From the NCBI GenBank assembly GCA_031472005.1, contig PZJY01000003.1:2232001-2296000 (forward strand): a stretch of 64,000 nt of DNA, read 5' to 3'. The position numbers were made by a program, and so were the translations under genes. This document shows positions 23,449 through 35,614 of the stretch, in pieces (the first letter of the stretch is position 1; the number at the start of each line of letters is the position of its first letter). The stretch comes from Tetracladium setigerum. Taxonomy: Eukaryota; Ascomycota; Leotiomycetes; Helotiales. Below the pieces are notes generated by a model, which made no database searches, was not told the DNA's origin, and was given only the letters and a program-made list of their open reading frames with translations.

Positions 23449-25023
23449 ATGGAGATATCACACGAGCATTCGTCTTTGCTTCCGCTCGTTCTTGAGTAGA
23501 AGTAGCATTATCCTCGGTCTCCTACTTACATCACTGACCCCCCGTCCTGACTGTGTGGGCCTTTCTCCTCTTTCACTTGTTTCGCCCTCTTCAGGAGTGC
23601 CGAAAGCGGTGGAATAATTAGTGGGATTGGATTCCTACAGACTTGTATTTCAATCGTTTTTCGATTAAAATTTTCTTTACAACAGGAGTTCTCGGAAGTC
23701 AATATCGGACTTGATGGTGGAATTGATATCTTTCTCTTTACATGGCGGCATGACTGCTTTGATGAATGGTGCATTGGAGGAGTCTCAAAAATAGTTTAGC
23801 GTTTGAGCTAAACTGGCGTGGCTTTTGACACGATATGAATGAATGAAAATGGCATGATATCCAAGAAAAGAAGATGAACTCTCCCTCGCTGTGACTTATT
23901 TTACATTGTGAATTCTTCTTGTTTGAATTTAATGTTCTGGATCGGTTGAACTTAAGACCTGCAAAGGAATATGTTTATGTTACTAGACTTTGCCGGTCAG
24001 ATTGCTTGATTCTCCTGCGATGTATGATTGAGATGGGAATAATGTATTTTTTTTTAGATTGAGAGAAAGTTACAACCAAAAATCGGGTGGATCTAGAGGT
24101 CAAGAGATCGAGAAAGGAGCTGGAAATTTGAAATAGCGAGCAAAAGATCTTTTTTTACATTACATGATACGATTTCCCGGGGGTAAGGTAGTGCGATGGA
24201 AATGGTAGGAAGTGTGTTAGCTACGGGATTTCTTCCACCCTTGAAATATTATGTTAGATTTATCTCGAAGCTGGATTGGATGTTGGTTGGCCTCCGAGCT
24301 TGAGGATCCTAGACCTGCTGTTGTCATAGATTTTGGAGTTATTTTCTGAGGAAGATGAGAAAGGAATGTAGGAGAGATCACTTCAAGGTTTAGGATTTAA
24401 TGCGTTGAATCGATCACTTGAGTGCCACATAAGTTTCCCTATAAGAAAGTTTTGCCTTGCGCTACAATATTAGAGCAAAACTCGATGGCTCATGGCTCCT
24501 GGGAATAAAGGTGCAGCTTGGAGCTATATCTGACGTTTGTATTCTTGCTTTCTAGGGTTTTGAAATGATCACCACTGCTAAAGCACATCAATCGATATCT
24601 GGTGGAATATGGTACTGGTCTAGGAATTGTTCTTATGGGAAGCGTATATTGCGAGGAAGTATTCGCATCGTTTGGGTAGGAGTGAAAACAAAGGTGAATC
24701 TAGAACCCGTCGATTAGGCAAAAAATGATAAAAGAAAGCATAAACTGACTCTCACACTCTAGCCACTCCACCGGAAAATGCCTACGAGAAAGGTTGTCGA
24801 CATTTGTTGACAACCCACAACGAGAAGCGATGCCACGCCAAGAGATTTATTGTCACGACCAGACAGGTTTGAGAAGTGGTTTGTTCGAGAACATTTATGG
24901 GATTTAAAACTCAATGCAAACAAATGGGATGTGCAATGTCCAGTTGATTCATAACTCCTTCATATGAAGGTTACATTTTTGCTACCATACTCCAAAATTC
25001 CCAAGGCTGGAATACACCATTCT
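23449..25023. other. Intergenic between convergent genes
   Basis: 3' flanks of Argonaute (+) and NOP9 (−). No coding sequence or repeat is supported. Confidence 0.6.
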
Positions 25024-27347
25024 CTATTTACTTTCTACACTGACTGCATTAGCACCAGTCTGGAATTTCGAGTCCCCGCCCTTCCCAAAACTCTTCCCCG
25101 CCTTCTTCCCAGCCGCAAATTTCTCCCTCGCTTTCTGAATTGCTGATTTTGGCGGTCCATCATCAACCTCCTCTTTCTTCCCCGCTTATCTTTCTTATTC
25201 TTCTTCTTGCTCTTCTTCGGTAGACCAGTCGCCTCATCTTCCTCTACTTCAGCTGCAGGGACGACCTGGCTAGCTACTGCGGCTGCAGACGAAGTCGCAC
25301 CGATTTCCTTGACCTTTTTGACCCAGTCGCCGCGTTTGCGTTTGAAGAGATCGAGTGACCAGTTTCGCCAGACGATGCGACCGGTCCAGGAATCGCGGAG
25401 CTCGGATTCGTGCGTGCAGAGTGCGAGGGCTATGCGTTCTGTGAGACTGAATAGTGGGGCTGCGGTTGAGTTTGGAGTTGGGGAGGTGGTGGATGCGAGG
25501 AGGGCATCGAGGACATGGGAGCCAGTTGATGATAGAGCGAGGCTGAGGAGCGGAGTTTGTGGATTGCTTGGGGCAGACGCGAAGAGGAAGTTATTGATTA
25601 GCTTTCGGCGAAAGGCGATATCGAGGGTTGAGGAGAGTGCGGTTTGGATGATATGCGAGGTGGTGGTCCACAAAGCTAGTGTTAAGAGATGTGTTTGTGA
25701 GAGAGCGAGAAGGGAAGATTGAACGAGTTTTGAGGCTGCTCCTGGAATGCTGAGCATTGCTTGCGCTAATAGCGAGCCGTGAAGTTGGGAGGAAGAAGCC
25801 TTTGGTGGGAGATTTGCTGGGGCCATTTTTGTGTCTTGGGCATTCTCGACCTCTGTCGTCTCGGCTTCCGGCGTGGTAAGGATGGTAGACACAAGGTGCT
25901 CGATGTCATCGATAGCGGCCATCTTTAACAACAAAGTTTTCGGATCTGAATCGTAGCTTGATTCAATAGCAGCAACGATCTTAGTTGAATCCGCACCTCG
26001 GGCATAACATCTTTCCAGCAATGTTTTGACGACCACTGTCCGCCTCCTCTCAATCAAGCCTGGAATTTGAGGATGAATCTGCTCGACGGCCTCTTCTAAA
26101 TCCTCTCGGCTCATTCTGTTCAAAACCCTTATCACAACATAACTTGCGATTTCGTTTCGAGCAAGACCTGCAATTCGGTCCTTGAAAATAGTTCGGTAAA
26201 GTTGCTTGAATAGCTTTCCAGGCGCATGTGTCATAATCGTCTCTAGAAGTCGAGATCCAATGGCATCGTAAAGAATTCCGTTGATGAAGATTGCAGACTG
26301 AGATCCTTCAGCTGTGATATCGTCTGGAAGCAAAGTGGCAAGGATCGTCCTCTGGGTTGAATTGGTACCCTTTTTAGTGTTGGGATTTGAAAGCTCGAGC
26401 TCGAGGAGGAGTTGTAGTGTTGGGTTTCCGGTTGGATGTGTTGCAAGGATGTGGATGAAAGAGGTATCCATGGTAGCGATTGTGTCGGTCACAATCTTCT
26501 CAATCGCAAAGTCAAACGACGAGGGAACAGCGCGTTTAGAAAGTGTGAACTCTGTTGGCGCAGTCGAGTGTCCGGTAATAGAGATCTTCTCCTTCTTCTT
26601 GCTTTGTAACATAGTCCTCGTGGCTGTGACTTCCAATGGTCGGCCAGACAAAATAACAAGCAATACACGCAGTGCATGCGATGCGAATCGATCCGTGAGC
26701 AGAAATGTCATCTTTCCCTCCAACTCATTCAGAGTATACAAAAATAGATTCTCCATCGAGACGTATACCTCTCCCTCGGGGACGACCAGATCCGCATCGT
26801 CTGCAGTCAACTCATCCGTCACCACAGTCGCGCTTTGAATGAAGAGTGTCTCGCAACAATGACTGGCAAATCGGTGTTGTACCAAATGCGCAAAGTTCCC
26901 ATTGAATTTCTCAAACAGCTTCTTCTTCTGCTCCGCAGTACTCAACAGAATCAGTCGTTCCATAAGCCTCGAGCAAGACTGACTGCATGCAATCTTCAAC
27001 TCTTTTCCTTCGGCTTCTCGGTATACATTGGCCAGGAAGAGGGAGCGGTCCTCGTCGGAGGGGAAATCGTTCAATTCGAGAAGTTGGTCTGCGCGGCGGA
27101 AGTATTCCTGCTCTTCGTCTTCAAGCATACCATAGTATGGCCTATCTTCTGCTCCCTCGCCCTCCCCTTCACCTCCGCCAATCCCCCCCTCTGCATTGTC
27201 GAGTCCGGTAAAGGCAACATCCTCGGTGGGTTCTTGAGACTTTTGTCGCTTTTGACCAGCCGTGTCTTCGTCTTCTCCGTTATCGCGCTTGCGCTTGAGC
27301 TTCTTCTCCTCTCGACGGCCTCGACTGTGTTTGTTTTCCTTCGGCAT
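25024..27347 (-). CDS. NOP9: Nucleolar Pumilio-repeat protein NOP9, with apparent 1-nt deletion
   Basis: RNA-binding Puf-like protein needed for 18S rRNA processing and 40S subunit assembly in the nucleolus. No introns. MPKENKHSRGRREEKKLKRK opens a basic nuclear-localising N-terminus; this ATG was chosen over an in-frame one 14 codons upstream. An acidic Gly/Glu stretch and EDRPYYGMLEDEEQEYFRRA follow. Degenerate Pumilio repeats start with CSRLMERLILLS and HLVQHRFASHCCETL and continue to about residue 650. The C-terminus is a Lys-rich KKSKKKNKKDKRGRK tail. There the frame breaks: one base missing at GGGG (plus C 25180–25183) or the adjacent AAA. Restored, the tail reads EEVDDGPPKSAIQKAREKF and ends in VSVESK, stop 25024–25026 (2325 nt, 774 aa). 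Uncorrected, the ORF ends at 25035 with an atypical Arg-rich tail. Confidence 0.92.
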
Positions 27348-27635
27348 TTTGGTGACAATGGGTTGAAGTGAGTTACGAAATCTTCTCAATGAATGCTCAG
27401 CAGCTTGAAGTTTTCGGGTTCAACTTTTTAGTGGAGAATGAGGCCGAACACGGAAAGGCGGTGAGAAGAATTGCCGCATCCCGCTCTAGTTCGGAGTTCA
27501 AATTCTCAATTGTCATGGGACGGACGTTGACGCATTTTTCTTCTTTCTGATGCCATTATTGTTCTTCTGCTTTTCTCGTCTTAATGCTCAGATCTCAAAT
27601 TATACATTATCTTTCCTAACATTAAATTTTAGAAT
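27348..27635. promoter_or_regulatory. Divergent NOP9/decarboxylase promoter
   Basis: 288 bp between two start codons facing away from each other. No individual motif is called. Confidence 0.45.
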
Positions 27636-29735
27636 ATGGCCACCAACGGACATTCTTTACCGGTTCAGAATGCGGATGGAGGGGTTGTTCGCGAAACGCC
27701 ACTCAACAGGGCAGATGAAGTTAACGACGTGAGCAATCTAATTTTTCTCCTTATTTCCATTTTCCGATTATTCGTAGTGTTCAATCTCTATGCTGCATTC
27801 CTCGAAAACAGGCCTTCTGGAAAGCAGTCTTTATTCTATTCCATTGTATTTGGCACTTTCTCAGTAGCGAGTACGTCAACATGCCACAATATTTTTCTTT
27901 GTAATCAAGTCCTCGTGAATTTCGATTTAGTACTGCCATTGATCAGTCACAACTAACAGAAATAGCTTCTCAAAGCAGTTCAATCCTTGATAATTCCATT
28001 CATCAAGTCAGCAGATGACGATGCTTCTACCAAGCACACAGGTCATGGCCTCGCAGTTCCAGGAGGAGGTCCTCGGACGACGCTAGTTGAACATCTCAAA
28101 CCCCAGAAACTAGTCCAATTGATGGATTTTGGTCTCCCTGACACCGGAAAAGGAAAAGATGGGTTACTAGAAACCGTTGAACAGCTGTTAAAGTACAGTG
28201 TAAACACATGGGATCAAGGCTTCCTAGACAAGCTCTATGCTGGCACCAACGCGGTTTGTTGACTCGCTTAATTGTCTGCATATATTCCGTACTCTGTGAC
28301 TGATCAATCCTCAGGTTGGCGTTATCTCAGAGCTTATTCTTGCAGTTCTTAACACAAATGTATGTTTTTTTTTCTTTCCAACTCCGTCTATTATTTCAAT
28401 AAATACTGACATCAATCTAGCTTCACGTTTTTCAAGTCTCCCCAGCACTCTCCGTCATTGAGAAAACCACCACCAAAGCACTTGCAAATCTCTTCGGATT
28501 CACAGGCCCGTACGCTGGCGGCATCTCAACGCAAGGAGGAAGTGCGTCAAACACAACCTCCATTATCATCGCACGTAACGTTCTTTTCCCAGAAACCAAA
28601 ATCGATGGAAATGGCTCCCATAACTTTGTCCTGTTTACATCCTCCCATGGTCACTACTCCCTCGAAAAGGCAGCTCAGATGTGCGGTCTTGGTTCGCGAA
28701 ATGTAATTTCTGTTCCCGCTGATGCGAAAGGTCTCATGATTCCATCTGAGCTCGAGAGCGCCATCCTCGCAGCTAAAGAGAAAGGACAAACACCTTTCTA
28801 TGTGAACGCTACTGCTGGAACGACTGTTCTGGGCTCATACGACCCATTCACTGCTATCTCTGCAGTTTGCAAGAAATATAATCTCTGGAGTATGTACTAC
28901 ATCTCCTTCCTTTCCCAATTTGTTTGAATCCAAGTTCCAGGACCCTTCTGAAGGGGTCTCCATCCCTAACAAAACTTTCCACCTAGCTTGCTTTAATATT
29001 GAAAACATATAGAACAAGCTAACAAAACCACAAGTGCACATCGACGGTTCATGGGGCGCACCCGCCATCTTCTCCCCAACCCACAAATACAAAATGAACG
29101 GCTCACACCTCGCCAACTCCATCGCCATTAACCCCCACAAAATGATGGGTGTCCCACTAACCTGCTCCTTCCTCCTCAGTTCCGACCTCCGCCAATTCCA
29201 CAAAGCCAACACCCTCCCAGCCGGCTACCTCTTCCATTCCTCAGACTCCTCCGATTCCGACCCATCAACCCCAGAAGCCGAAGCCGAAAAAGTCGACGAA
29301 GAAGTATGGGACCTAGCAGACCTAACGCTCCAATGCGGCCGCCGCGGCGACAGTTTAAAACTCGCTCTCGCATGGATCTACTACGGCACTTCCGGCTTCG
29401 CGACTCAAATCGACCACGCCTTCTCCATTGCAGCCTACTTCGCTGCTGAGGTCGCTAAGCGAGGTGATTTTGTGTTGGTCTCTGAAAATCCGCCGCCGTG
29501 TTTGCAGGTTTGCTTTTATTGGGCGAAAGGGGGTGAGGTGAGTGGGGATGTGAATGTGGTGACGAGAGGGACGAGTGGGTTGGTGGAGAGGTTGATTCGG
29601 AGGGGGTTCATGGTTGATTATGCGCCCGGGGAGAAGGGGAGCTTTTTGAGGGTTGTGGTTAATAGAGAGACGAGGCAGGGAACGGTGGATGGGTTGATTA
29701 GGGCGATTGAGGATATTGGAGAGAGTTTGAGCTGA
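27636..29735 (+). CDS. PLP-dependent group II decarboxylase (cysteine sulfinate/glutamate type)
   Basis: Pyridoxal-phosphate amino-acid decarboxylase of the glutamate/cysteine-sulfinate group. Exons: 27636..27728, 27966..28253, 28315..28359, 28421..28889 and 29035..29735 (531 aa, all phases consistent). The first intron is long (237 nt). Conserved blocks are LLKAVQSLIIPFIKSADD, then VNTWDQGFLDKLYAGTNAVG, then GGISTQGGSASNTTSI, then FTSSHGHYSLEKAAQMCGLG. HIDGSWGAP carries the Asp that pairs with the pyridine nitrogen (~302). NPHKMMGVPLTCSFLL carries the Schiff-base lysine (~334). A Ser/Asp/Glu-rich insert (SSDSSDSDPSTPEAEAE) sits before the C-terminal domain. Substrate choice between cysteine sulfinate, aspartate and glutamate cannot be read from the sequence. 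Base composition shifts sharply from C-rich to G-rich third positions near the 3' end, with no frame damage. Confidence 0.9.
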
Positions 29736-30014
29736 TTTTTGTGATGTTGTGGATGTGGGCTGAGTTGTGAAGCGATGGTTTTGTAGATTGGGGAAGAAAA
29801 TACTATACTGACTGTAGAAGGTAGCCAAGAGTATCTAGAACATAGAGAAACAAATTTTCGAACACCGCAAAGAAACAGGTATCAGTATACAGGGAATTAA
29901 TATATACATTCAACTCGTACCCAAGATATACACACATAACCGCTATGCTGAAAGACAAAACGCCAGCTTTCCCCAGAAAAAGAGCCTAATGAAGCAAAGG
30001 GAATGATACAAAAT
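29736..30014. other. Short convergent intergenic spacer
   Basis: 3' flanks of the decarboxylase (+) and the DUF5672 gene (−). Nothing else seen. Confidence 0.6.
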
Positions 30015-31155
30015 CTAGTCAAACTTGATCGGACCTAACGACCCAGCCTGTGTAAGCAGGATCTCCGGACACCACTCCGCAATCTTCGGTATCGATTTTG
30101 GCGAATTCTTCTGGACTTTGTGGTACCCCAACGGCCGCGTGTCCTTGCCAATATGCCAACTGTATTGCAGCGCGAAGTTATTCGCAGCCTCCTCCTCAGG
30201 TAAGAGTGCATCCTTGCGCTTCTCCATGATCTTCGTGAACCACGTATCCTCGCCGTGTTCCTTCGCCTTGCCTCTCGCATGGAACTCTTCCCAACTCTCG
30301 TTGGTCTTCAGGATATCCAACAACATCGTTCTATTCCTCAATGACAATCCTCCGTTCAGCAGATGTGAGTGTGGCATGTACAGGGCGCCGACGAAATCGT
30401 ATTTGAAGAAATCGTCAATCTTGTGGGGAGAGTTAGCGCACATTATGGCGTCGGCTTGGAAGACGAGGACGTGTGTCGCCGGGGCGAGATCTTCCCAGAG
30501 CCATGGGCGTGCGAGGTATACATTTACGTCGTAACGAGAGGTCATGTTGAATTCGCTGGGGATGAGACGGAGTTCTACCCTTCCGTCCTCGAGGGCCTGT
30601 TTCCACGAGGCAGATGCGCCCACTGCATTGGGTCCAACTTTTGAGTCGATGAGCTCCTGAGATGTATAGAAGACGATGGGCCAGTCGGGGCCTAGGACGG
30701 AGTGATAATGGAGGATGATAGGGATGAGTCTGGGTGTCCATCTAGGTAAGGAGAAAATTAGCCATCTGCTCGATAGGGAGGACGGCGTCTTTAGTGTTGT
30801 GCAACGTACTGTGTATCGGTGATGGTAGCCACCCTGTCTACAATCGTGCCATAGTTCTTCTTTGGACCACCACTCGACTTTGCAGGTGTTGGGGGAGTGT
30901 GTGATTGTGGTTGCGACGGCTGCGATGGCTTCGAAGTTTGCAGAGCCTGCGATGAGCTCTCAAATAGAAATTTGACCTTCTCATATGATCAGTATATGTC
31001 TGTACATGCGGCAAACGAACAATTCCCCCTTTCGGAAGGGGATTGCGAGAAGGAGGAACACTGACTGCTGGTGCTGCGATGGTCCATGTGAAGATTAGAG
31101 AGAGGATGATTCCTATGACGACTCCGGCCTTGCTATTGCGATTGAGCGCGATCAT
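30015..31155 (-). CDS. DUF5672 type II membrane protein, putative glycosyltransferase
   Basis: Fungal DUF5672 protein; the fold resembles glycosyltransferases but no reaction is established, so function is inferred. Exons: 31155..31006, 30946..30810 and 30741..30015 (337 aa). The start MIALNRNSKAG leads straight into a signal-anchor helix (GVVIGIILSLIFTWTIAAP, about 11–30), placing the domain in the secretory lumen. A Ser/Pro/Gln-rich stem follows. The conserved domain runs from TPRLIPIILHYHSVLGPDWP through VLVFQADAIMCANSPHKIDD and the acidic GEDTWFTKIME to WHIGKDTRPLGYHKV. Intron 1 (30947–31005, 59 nt) was placed because the upstream frame cannot otherwise join; a 47-nt version with a GAG acceptor also keeps phase. 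An in-frame upstream ATG at 31311 would hide the anchor behind 52 residues and is less likely. Confidence 0.8.
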
Positions 31156-32098
31156 CCTGCTCGAAGGGGTCCTAAGGTTTGACCGGCGGTCTTGGGTGGT
31201 TGTGCAAATGGAACAGGAGTAAAGAAATCTTTGGTGGTGAATCTTGGATTCGCATTCTGCTAATCTGCTTGGACGCGACGGATTCTTGGCTGGCTTGATT
31301 GTCCCACTCACTCACTCTGCCACAGTTCCACTGACGCTAGCATAGCTACCGGCAAAATTGGCGGGATGAGATCAACTGATAGGGGCGCAGGGCGCTATAT
31401 TTATCCAAGCCGGCCCCGCAAATCAACGTCGTCCACTTGGGCGGAAAGGAGGCTGAAGAATCTGTTGATGTCGATGTCGTGAATTGCATTCATTTAAAAT
31501 CGATATCAAAACAAGTGCACATTACAATCTTATATAACATTGTTTGATGGAGTGGGTGCGACTTTTACGCACAGTTTCTTCGCTTTGGACTATCTCCCCA
31601 GGACAGGAAGAAGACCGGAGGAATCCGGTCATTGCGCACGTGACAGGCATTGATGCGACTGACTGGCTGTGTGGTAGGATTCTTTGCATAAAGGTGGCCT
31701 TTGAGAATTCAACTGTTGTCATTTTATCAAATCTTATTCGTAAAGTTTCAAACCCAACTGGGTTGATTGATTTGTATTTGGAGTGCTTGGGAAGAGAGAA
31801 TCCGACAATCAATAATACACCCTAAGCGAATACATGGTCTCGAGTTTAACAGAAACAGCATTAGGGCATTTTAAGTAAAAAGAATGCCTAACAGTCTTCT
31901 ATTCGTCTAATTCCTGTGTTCAAATTCCATTGAACAGTCCTATGCATTCCTCCAACCATCCAATAACGCCGCCTGATGTATTCCGTATCCCAATATTCTC
32001 GACGAACACATTCTCTGCCGATTCATGACTTCCATTCCATGTTCACAACCCTACAGCCAAGTGTCATCTCAACTTCCACCATAACTGCCATCTCAACT
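31156..32098. other. Intergenic, no gene seen
   Basis: Upstream of the DUF5672 gene. It contains a TATA-like element on the minus strand near 31391–31399 and a CACGTGA core near 31637. No ORF with protein character. Confidence 0.55.
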
Positions 32099-32380
32099 TC
32101 AAATCCAAACACCCAAACCAACTAAAACACCACCAAGCAAAACTCCCATCTCAACACCTCTGCCAACCGCTTCACCCTTGAATGGAGCGCCAGTTGTTGT
32201 CGGTCTCGGCAAAGTTGAGCTCGCGCTCCCGCGGGCAATACCGCTCTGAACAGGCGTGGTAGAGTTTGTGTCGGCTACGATTGTTGCAGCCTTGGTTGGT
32301 GTTGCATCGGATTCGTCGCCGTGGGCTAAGATGGATGTGGCGGAGAGTGCGAGAGTGTATAGAATTGTTGAAGCTTTCAT
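32099..32380 (-). CDS. Small secreted protein, likely GPI-anchored
   Basis: 93-aa protein of unknown function. Residues 1–19 (MKASTILYTLALSATSILA) form a clear signal peptide. The middle is Thr/Ser/Ala-rich and likely O-glycosylated. The C-terminal 18 residues (MGVLLGGVLVGLGVWI) are hydrophobic with no basic tail, fitting a GPI-attachment signal. Single exon. This composition suits a cell-wall or cell-surface protein. I recognise no family. It is transcribed away from the proline iminopeptidase gene. Confidence 0.65.
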   Translation of the reverse strand: MKASTILYTLALSATSILAHGDESDATPTKAATIVADTNSTTPVQSGIARGSASSTLPRPTTTGAPFKGEAVGRGVEMGVLLGGVLVGLGVWI

Positions 32381-33762
32381 TTTGAGGGATGTTGATTAGA
32401 TAGGTAAGGTAGTGATGATTGGAGATGAGAGGTGTGGTGTTGTTTAGGAGCTTTTCTCTCTTTCAGGTATTGATGGGGGATGTGTTTTTAGACTTTGAGA
32501 ATGGATTCGAATAATTTACTTGAAGAGAGTAAAAGCTTTGGTTTTTGAGAAGTGCTGTGCTCTTAAGTCTTCATACAGTATACCATTTGCCACGACAACG
32601 TCTCATCCCACTGAGCGAATTGAGGAAACGCGCTCATCAGCCACGCGGCATAAATTATGATGCACATTGTGGAGAAAATACTCCAGGCAGATTTCTGGGC
32701 ATGTATGAAGTAAAAATATGCCACGGCATTAAAGTTAAGCTTCTTTCATCTTTTCATTGTGGTTGGCAAGTCAAGTGGAGGTCGAGTTAACATGCGCATT
32801 TATGCCTGAGCTTTTGAAACGCATGACACCTCAATCAAAGCCCACTTCCGATATTTTAAAACAACACACCTCTTAGATAAAGATGATCAGCAAGTGTCAT
32901 CCTAGGAAAAAAGTGCTTGCACGAATCGACGTCATTATGAAGTCCACGAATTCTTGAAAGACCAAGGTTTCACGAGTTGACAGTGGCCTCCTCGAAACTG
33001 TTGCTCGAGTAATACAAAAACTTTCGTCTTTGCCTGTCTTTGCCAGCCAACAATATATCTCCGCGAATCCTGATTGTTCCACTGAACGGAATATCAGCCG
33101 AAGAATCATATCTCAACATCGTGCTCTTAGGCAGCAATTACAAATCCAACCATATTCTTCTCCATCCTTTCCCACCGCAATCATAATTGAAAACCGCGGT
33201 TTGGTGGTTGATGGTTTTCCAACCAAAACGACTCTTGATCTATCTGTTAATATTGACTTCGGATGTGCTGTGAGTAAAGATTCTGTGAAACAAAACGGCT
33301 ATTTCAAATGTTACATCAAAGTGGTTACTGCACAATGAATTGGAAGACCTAAACAAACATGAACAGCATTGCGGACGACGATTGGTACATCTTGAAATGT
33401 CAACAGGGCTTCACTTAAAGGCCGTGTAGATAATGTTTTTGTATACTCGTACTTGGTGGGTAAATAATGCCAAGACCTGTACATGCGTGAGAGCACCACC
33501 TTCCAAATTGTCTCGCCGACACCTCCTCGCTGGATTTTCCCCTACAACCAATAACTATAATTCTCAAAGCCCTTCATACACTGTGCCTATATCCCGTACT
33601 ACCGACTCTTCGCTTCTCGAACAATACAAGAGCCGTGGCACCTCCAAAAACCAAGTTACACCACCATCCCCAAGCTCGAATACCCCGCGTCTCCCTCATC
33701 TCATCCCAACAACAACAACAAACCACTCACCACCGCCAAACCAGCTCTACACTATCGCAAGA
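32381..33762. other. Divergent intergenic region, no gene seen
   Basis: Upstream of the secreted protein (−) and the proline iminopeptidase (+). An open frame from the ATG at 33433 runs into the iminopeptidase start in frame, noted there; otherwise nothing is supported. Confidence 0.5.
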
Positions 33763-34863
33763 ATGGCACCCCGATACGAACCCTTCAGCACGAACAAAAC
33801 GGGTCATCTCAAAGTCTCCTCTGTCCACTCCATATACTACGAAGAATGCGGAAATGCGGCAGGAGTTCCAATAATCTATCTACATGGAGGACCAGGTGGT
33901 GGAATCGATGATGATGATAGGTACTGCAAACCAGCTCCCTCTCATAGAATACACATCTAATTGTCTTTCTTTAGACGATACTTCGACCCCTCCCACTACC
34001 GCAGCGTTCTCTTTGACCAACGCGGTTCCGGACGTTCAACTCCCCACGCCTCACTAGTTGACAACACAACCTGGGACCTCGTCTCGGACATCGAACTCCT
34101 CCGTGAACACCTCGGTATCACCAAATGGATAGTCTTTGGCGGTTCATGGGGTTCCACACTCTCTCTCGCCTACGCGCAAACCCACCCAGATAGAGTAGTT
34201 GGACTTATTCTTCGTGGCATATTCACCCTTCGAAAAGCGGAGTTGCAGTGGTTTTATCAACAGGGCGCGGATTGGTTGTTCCCGGATTACTTTGAGGAGT
34301 ATAAGAGCGTCATTCCGGTGGAGGAGAGGGGTGATATGATGCGTGCTTATTATAAGAGGCTGACGGGGGAGAATGAGGAGGAGAAACTTAAGTGGTAAGG
34401 TTTTTTTTGTCATGCCTACCTTCTTTCATACTCCCACAAAGAAAGAATATAATACTAACAAAATTCTCTATTCAGTGCAGCATCATGGTCCCGCTGGGAA
34501 ACAGCAACCAGTAAACTCAAAATCGATACTGAGTACATGGCGAAATCACAAGACCCAAAATGGGCCCTCGCATTCGCGCGAATTGAATGTCATTTCTTCG
34601 TCAATGAAGGCTGGATGGAAGATGGCCAGCTACTGAGAGATGCGCATAAGATCGCACATCTTCCCATCGTGATCGTACAGGGGAGGTACGATGTCGTGTG
34701 TCCTGCCAAGACGAGTTGGGAGCTTTACCAGGCATTGGGAGGTGAAGGGAATAAAAATGTAGAGTATAAGATCTTGGGCGAGTTCGGACATAGTGCGCAT
34801 GAGGTTGGGACTGAGGAGGCTTTGGTGGATGCGGCTGATAAATTTAAGAGCTTGAAGCCTTGA
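33763..34863 (+). CDS. Proline iminopeptidase (alpha/beta hydrolase, family S33)
   Basis: Serine peptidase that removes N-terminal proline from peptides. Exons: 33763..33920, 33975..34394 and 34476..34863 (321 aa). The oxyanion-loop motif HGGPGGG is at 41–47, then FDQRGSGRSTPH about 66–77. The nucleophile elbow GGSWGS (Ser110) follows, then a helical cap (ELQWFYQQGADWLFPDYFEEY). The acid is D in VQGRYDVVCPA and the histidine is in FGHSAHE. Length and motif order match the family. The frame stays open upstream to an ATG at 33433, which would add 110 residues rich in Ser/Thr/Pro. MAPRYEPFSTNKTGHL is the family-like start, so the shorter form is preferred. Confidence 0.92.
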
Positions 34864-35614
34864 GATGGGTTTGGGTGGAACTTAGGAGAATTGGTGGACT
34901 CGTGAGGGTTGAGATGAAGAATGGCGAAGGGGATGTGAGGGGCATAAATTGGCTGTTGACTGCTTCGAATTCGGCCAAACAAAGACGGATGATACACACA
35001 CAAGTCTGAGGCATGACGGCATAAGCTTATGATTAATGAATAATATGAATGAATTCTATGAGTGCGTTCATATCATGCAAAGAATCTTGGTTCCCAGGGA
35101 AGATTCTATCTTCTCAGATCAACAGAACGTGGTAAATACCTAAACATTTAACTCCAACGGCACAAAAGAGGTACTGTATTGGGGATTCAATGTTGTGATC
35201 CATACCGGAGGACTCACTATTCATCCAAGTACTTTCCTTCCCAGACACCGAACATACAAATTACGAGGGAAAGATACTCTTTGTATAATACAATTCATTA
35301 TTACATGAGGCCTTATGATTGACCCAATCTTAGCCTACCTAAATCATTCGAAATCCCGACCCATTTTTGAGTGAGCTGAGCGCCACACTTCCCTGCAAAC
35401 CCGCTCGCTTCAAAACAGAAATTAATATAATAACAAAAAGGCAAAACCAGGTAACTCCAATCAATATCCCTCGTCATATGGCCTTGCTTCCTGCTCCATA
35501 AAACATCATTCATTAACCTTCCTCAAGAACCATAGTAACTCAAAGCGATCAATTACCCAGGAACTTGCCACTACATCCCTCTCACCCTCCCTCCCTCCAC
35601 AAGGACAACTCAAC
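34864..35614. other. Convergent intergenic region
   Basis: 3' flanks of the iminopeptidase (+) and the ankyrin gene (−). No gene seen. Confidence 0.6.

Noticed and set aside
30947..31005. Possible frameshift in the DUF5672 gene
   Set aside because: A normal 59-nt intron (GTACAG … GCAG, with a CTGAT branch site) joins the frames in phase, so no missing base is needed.
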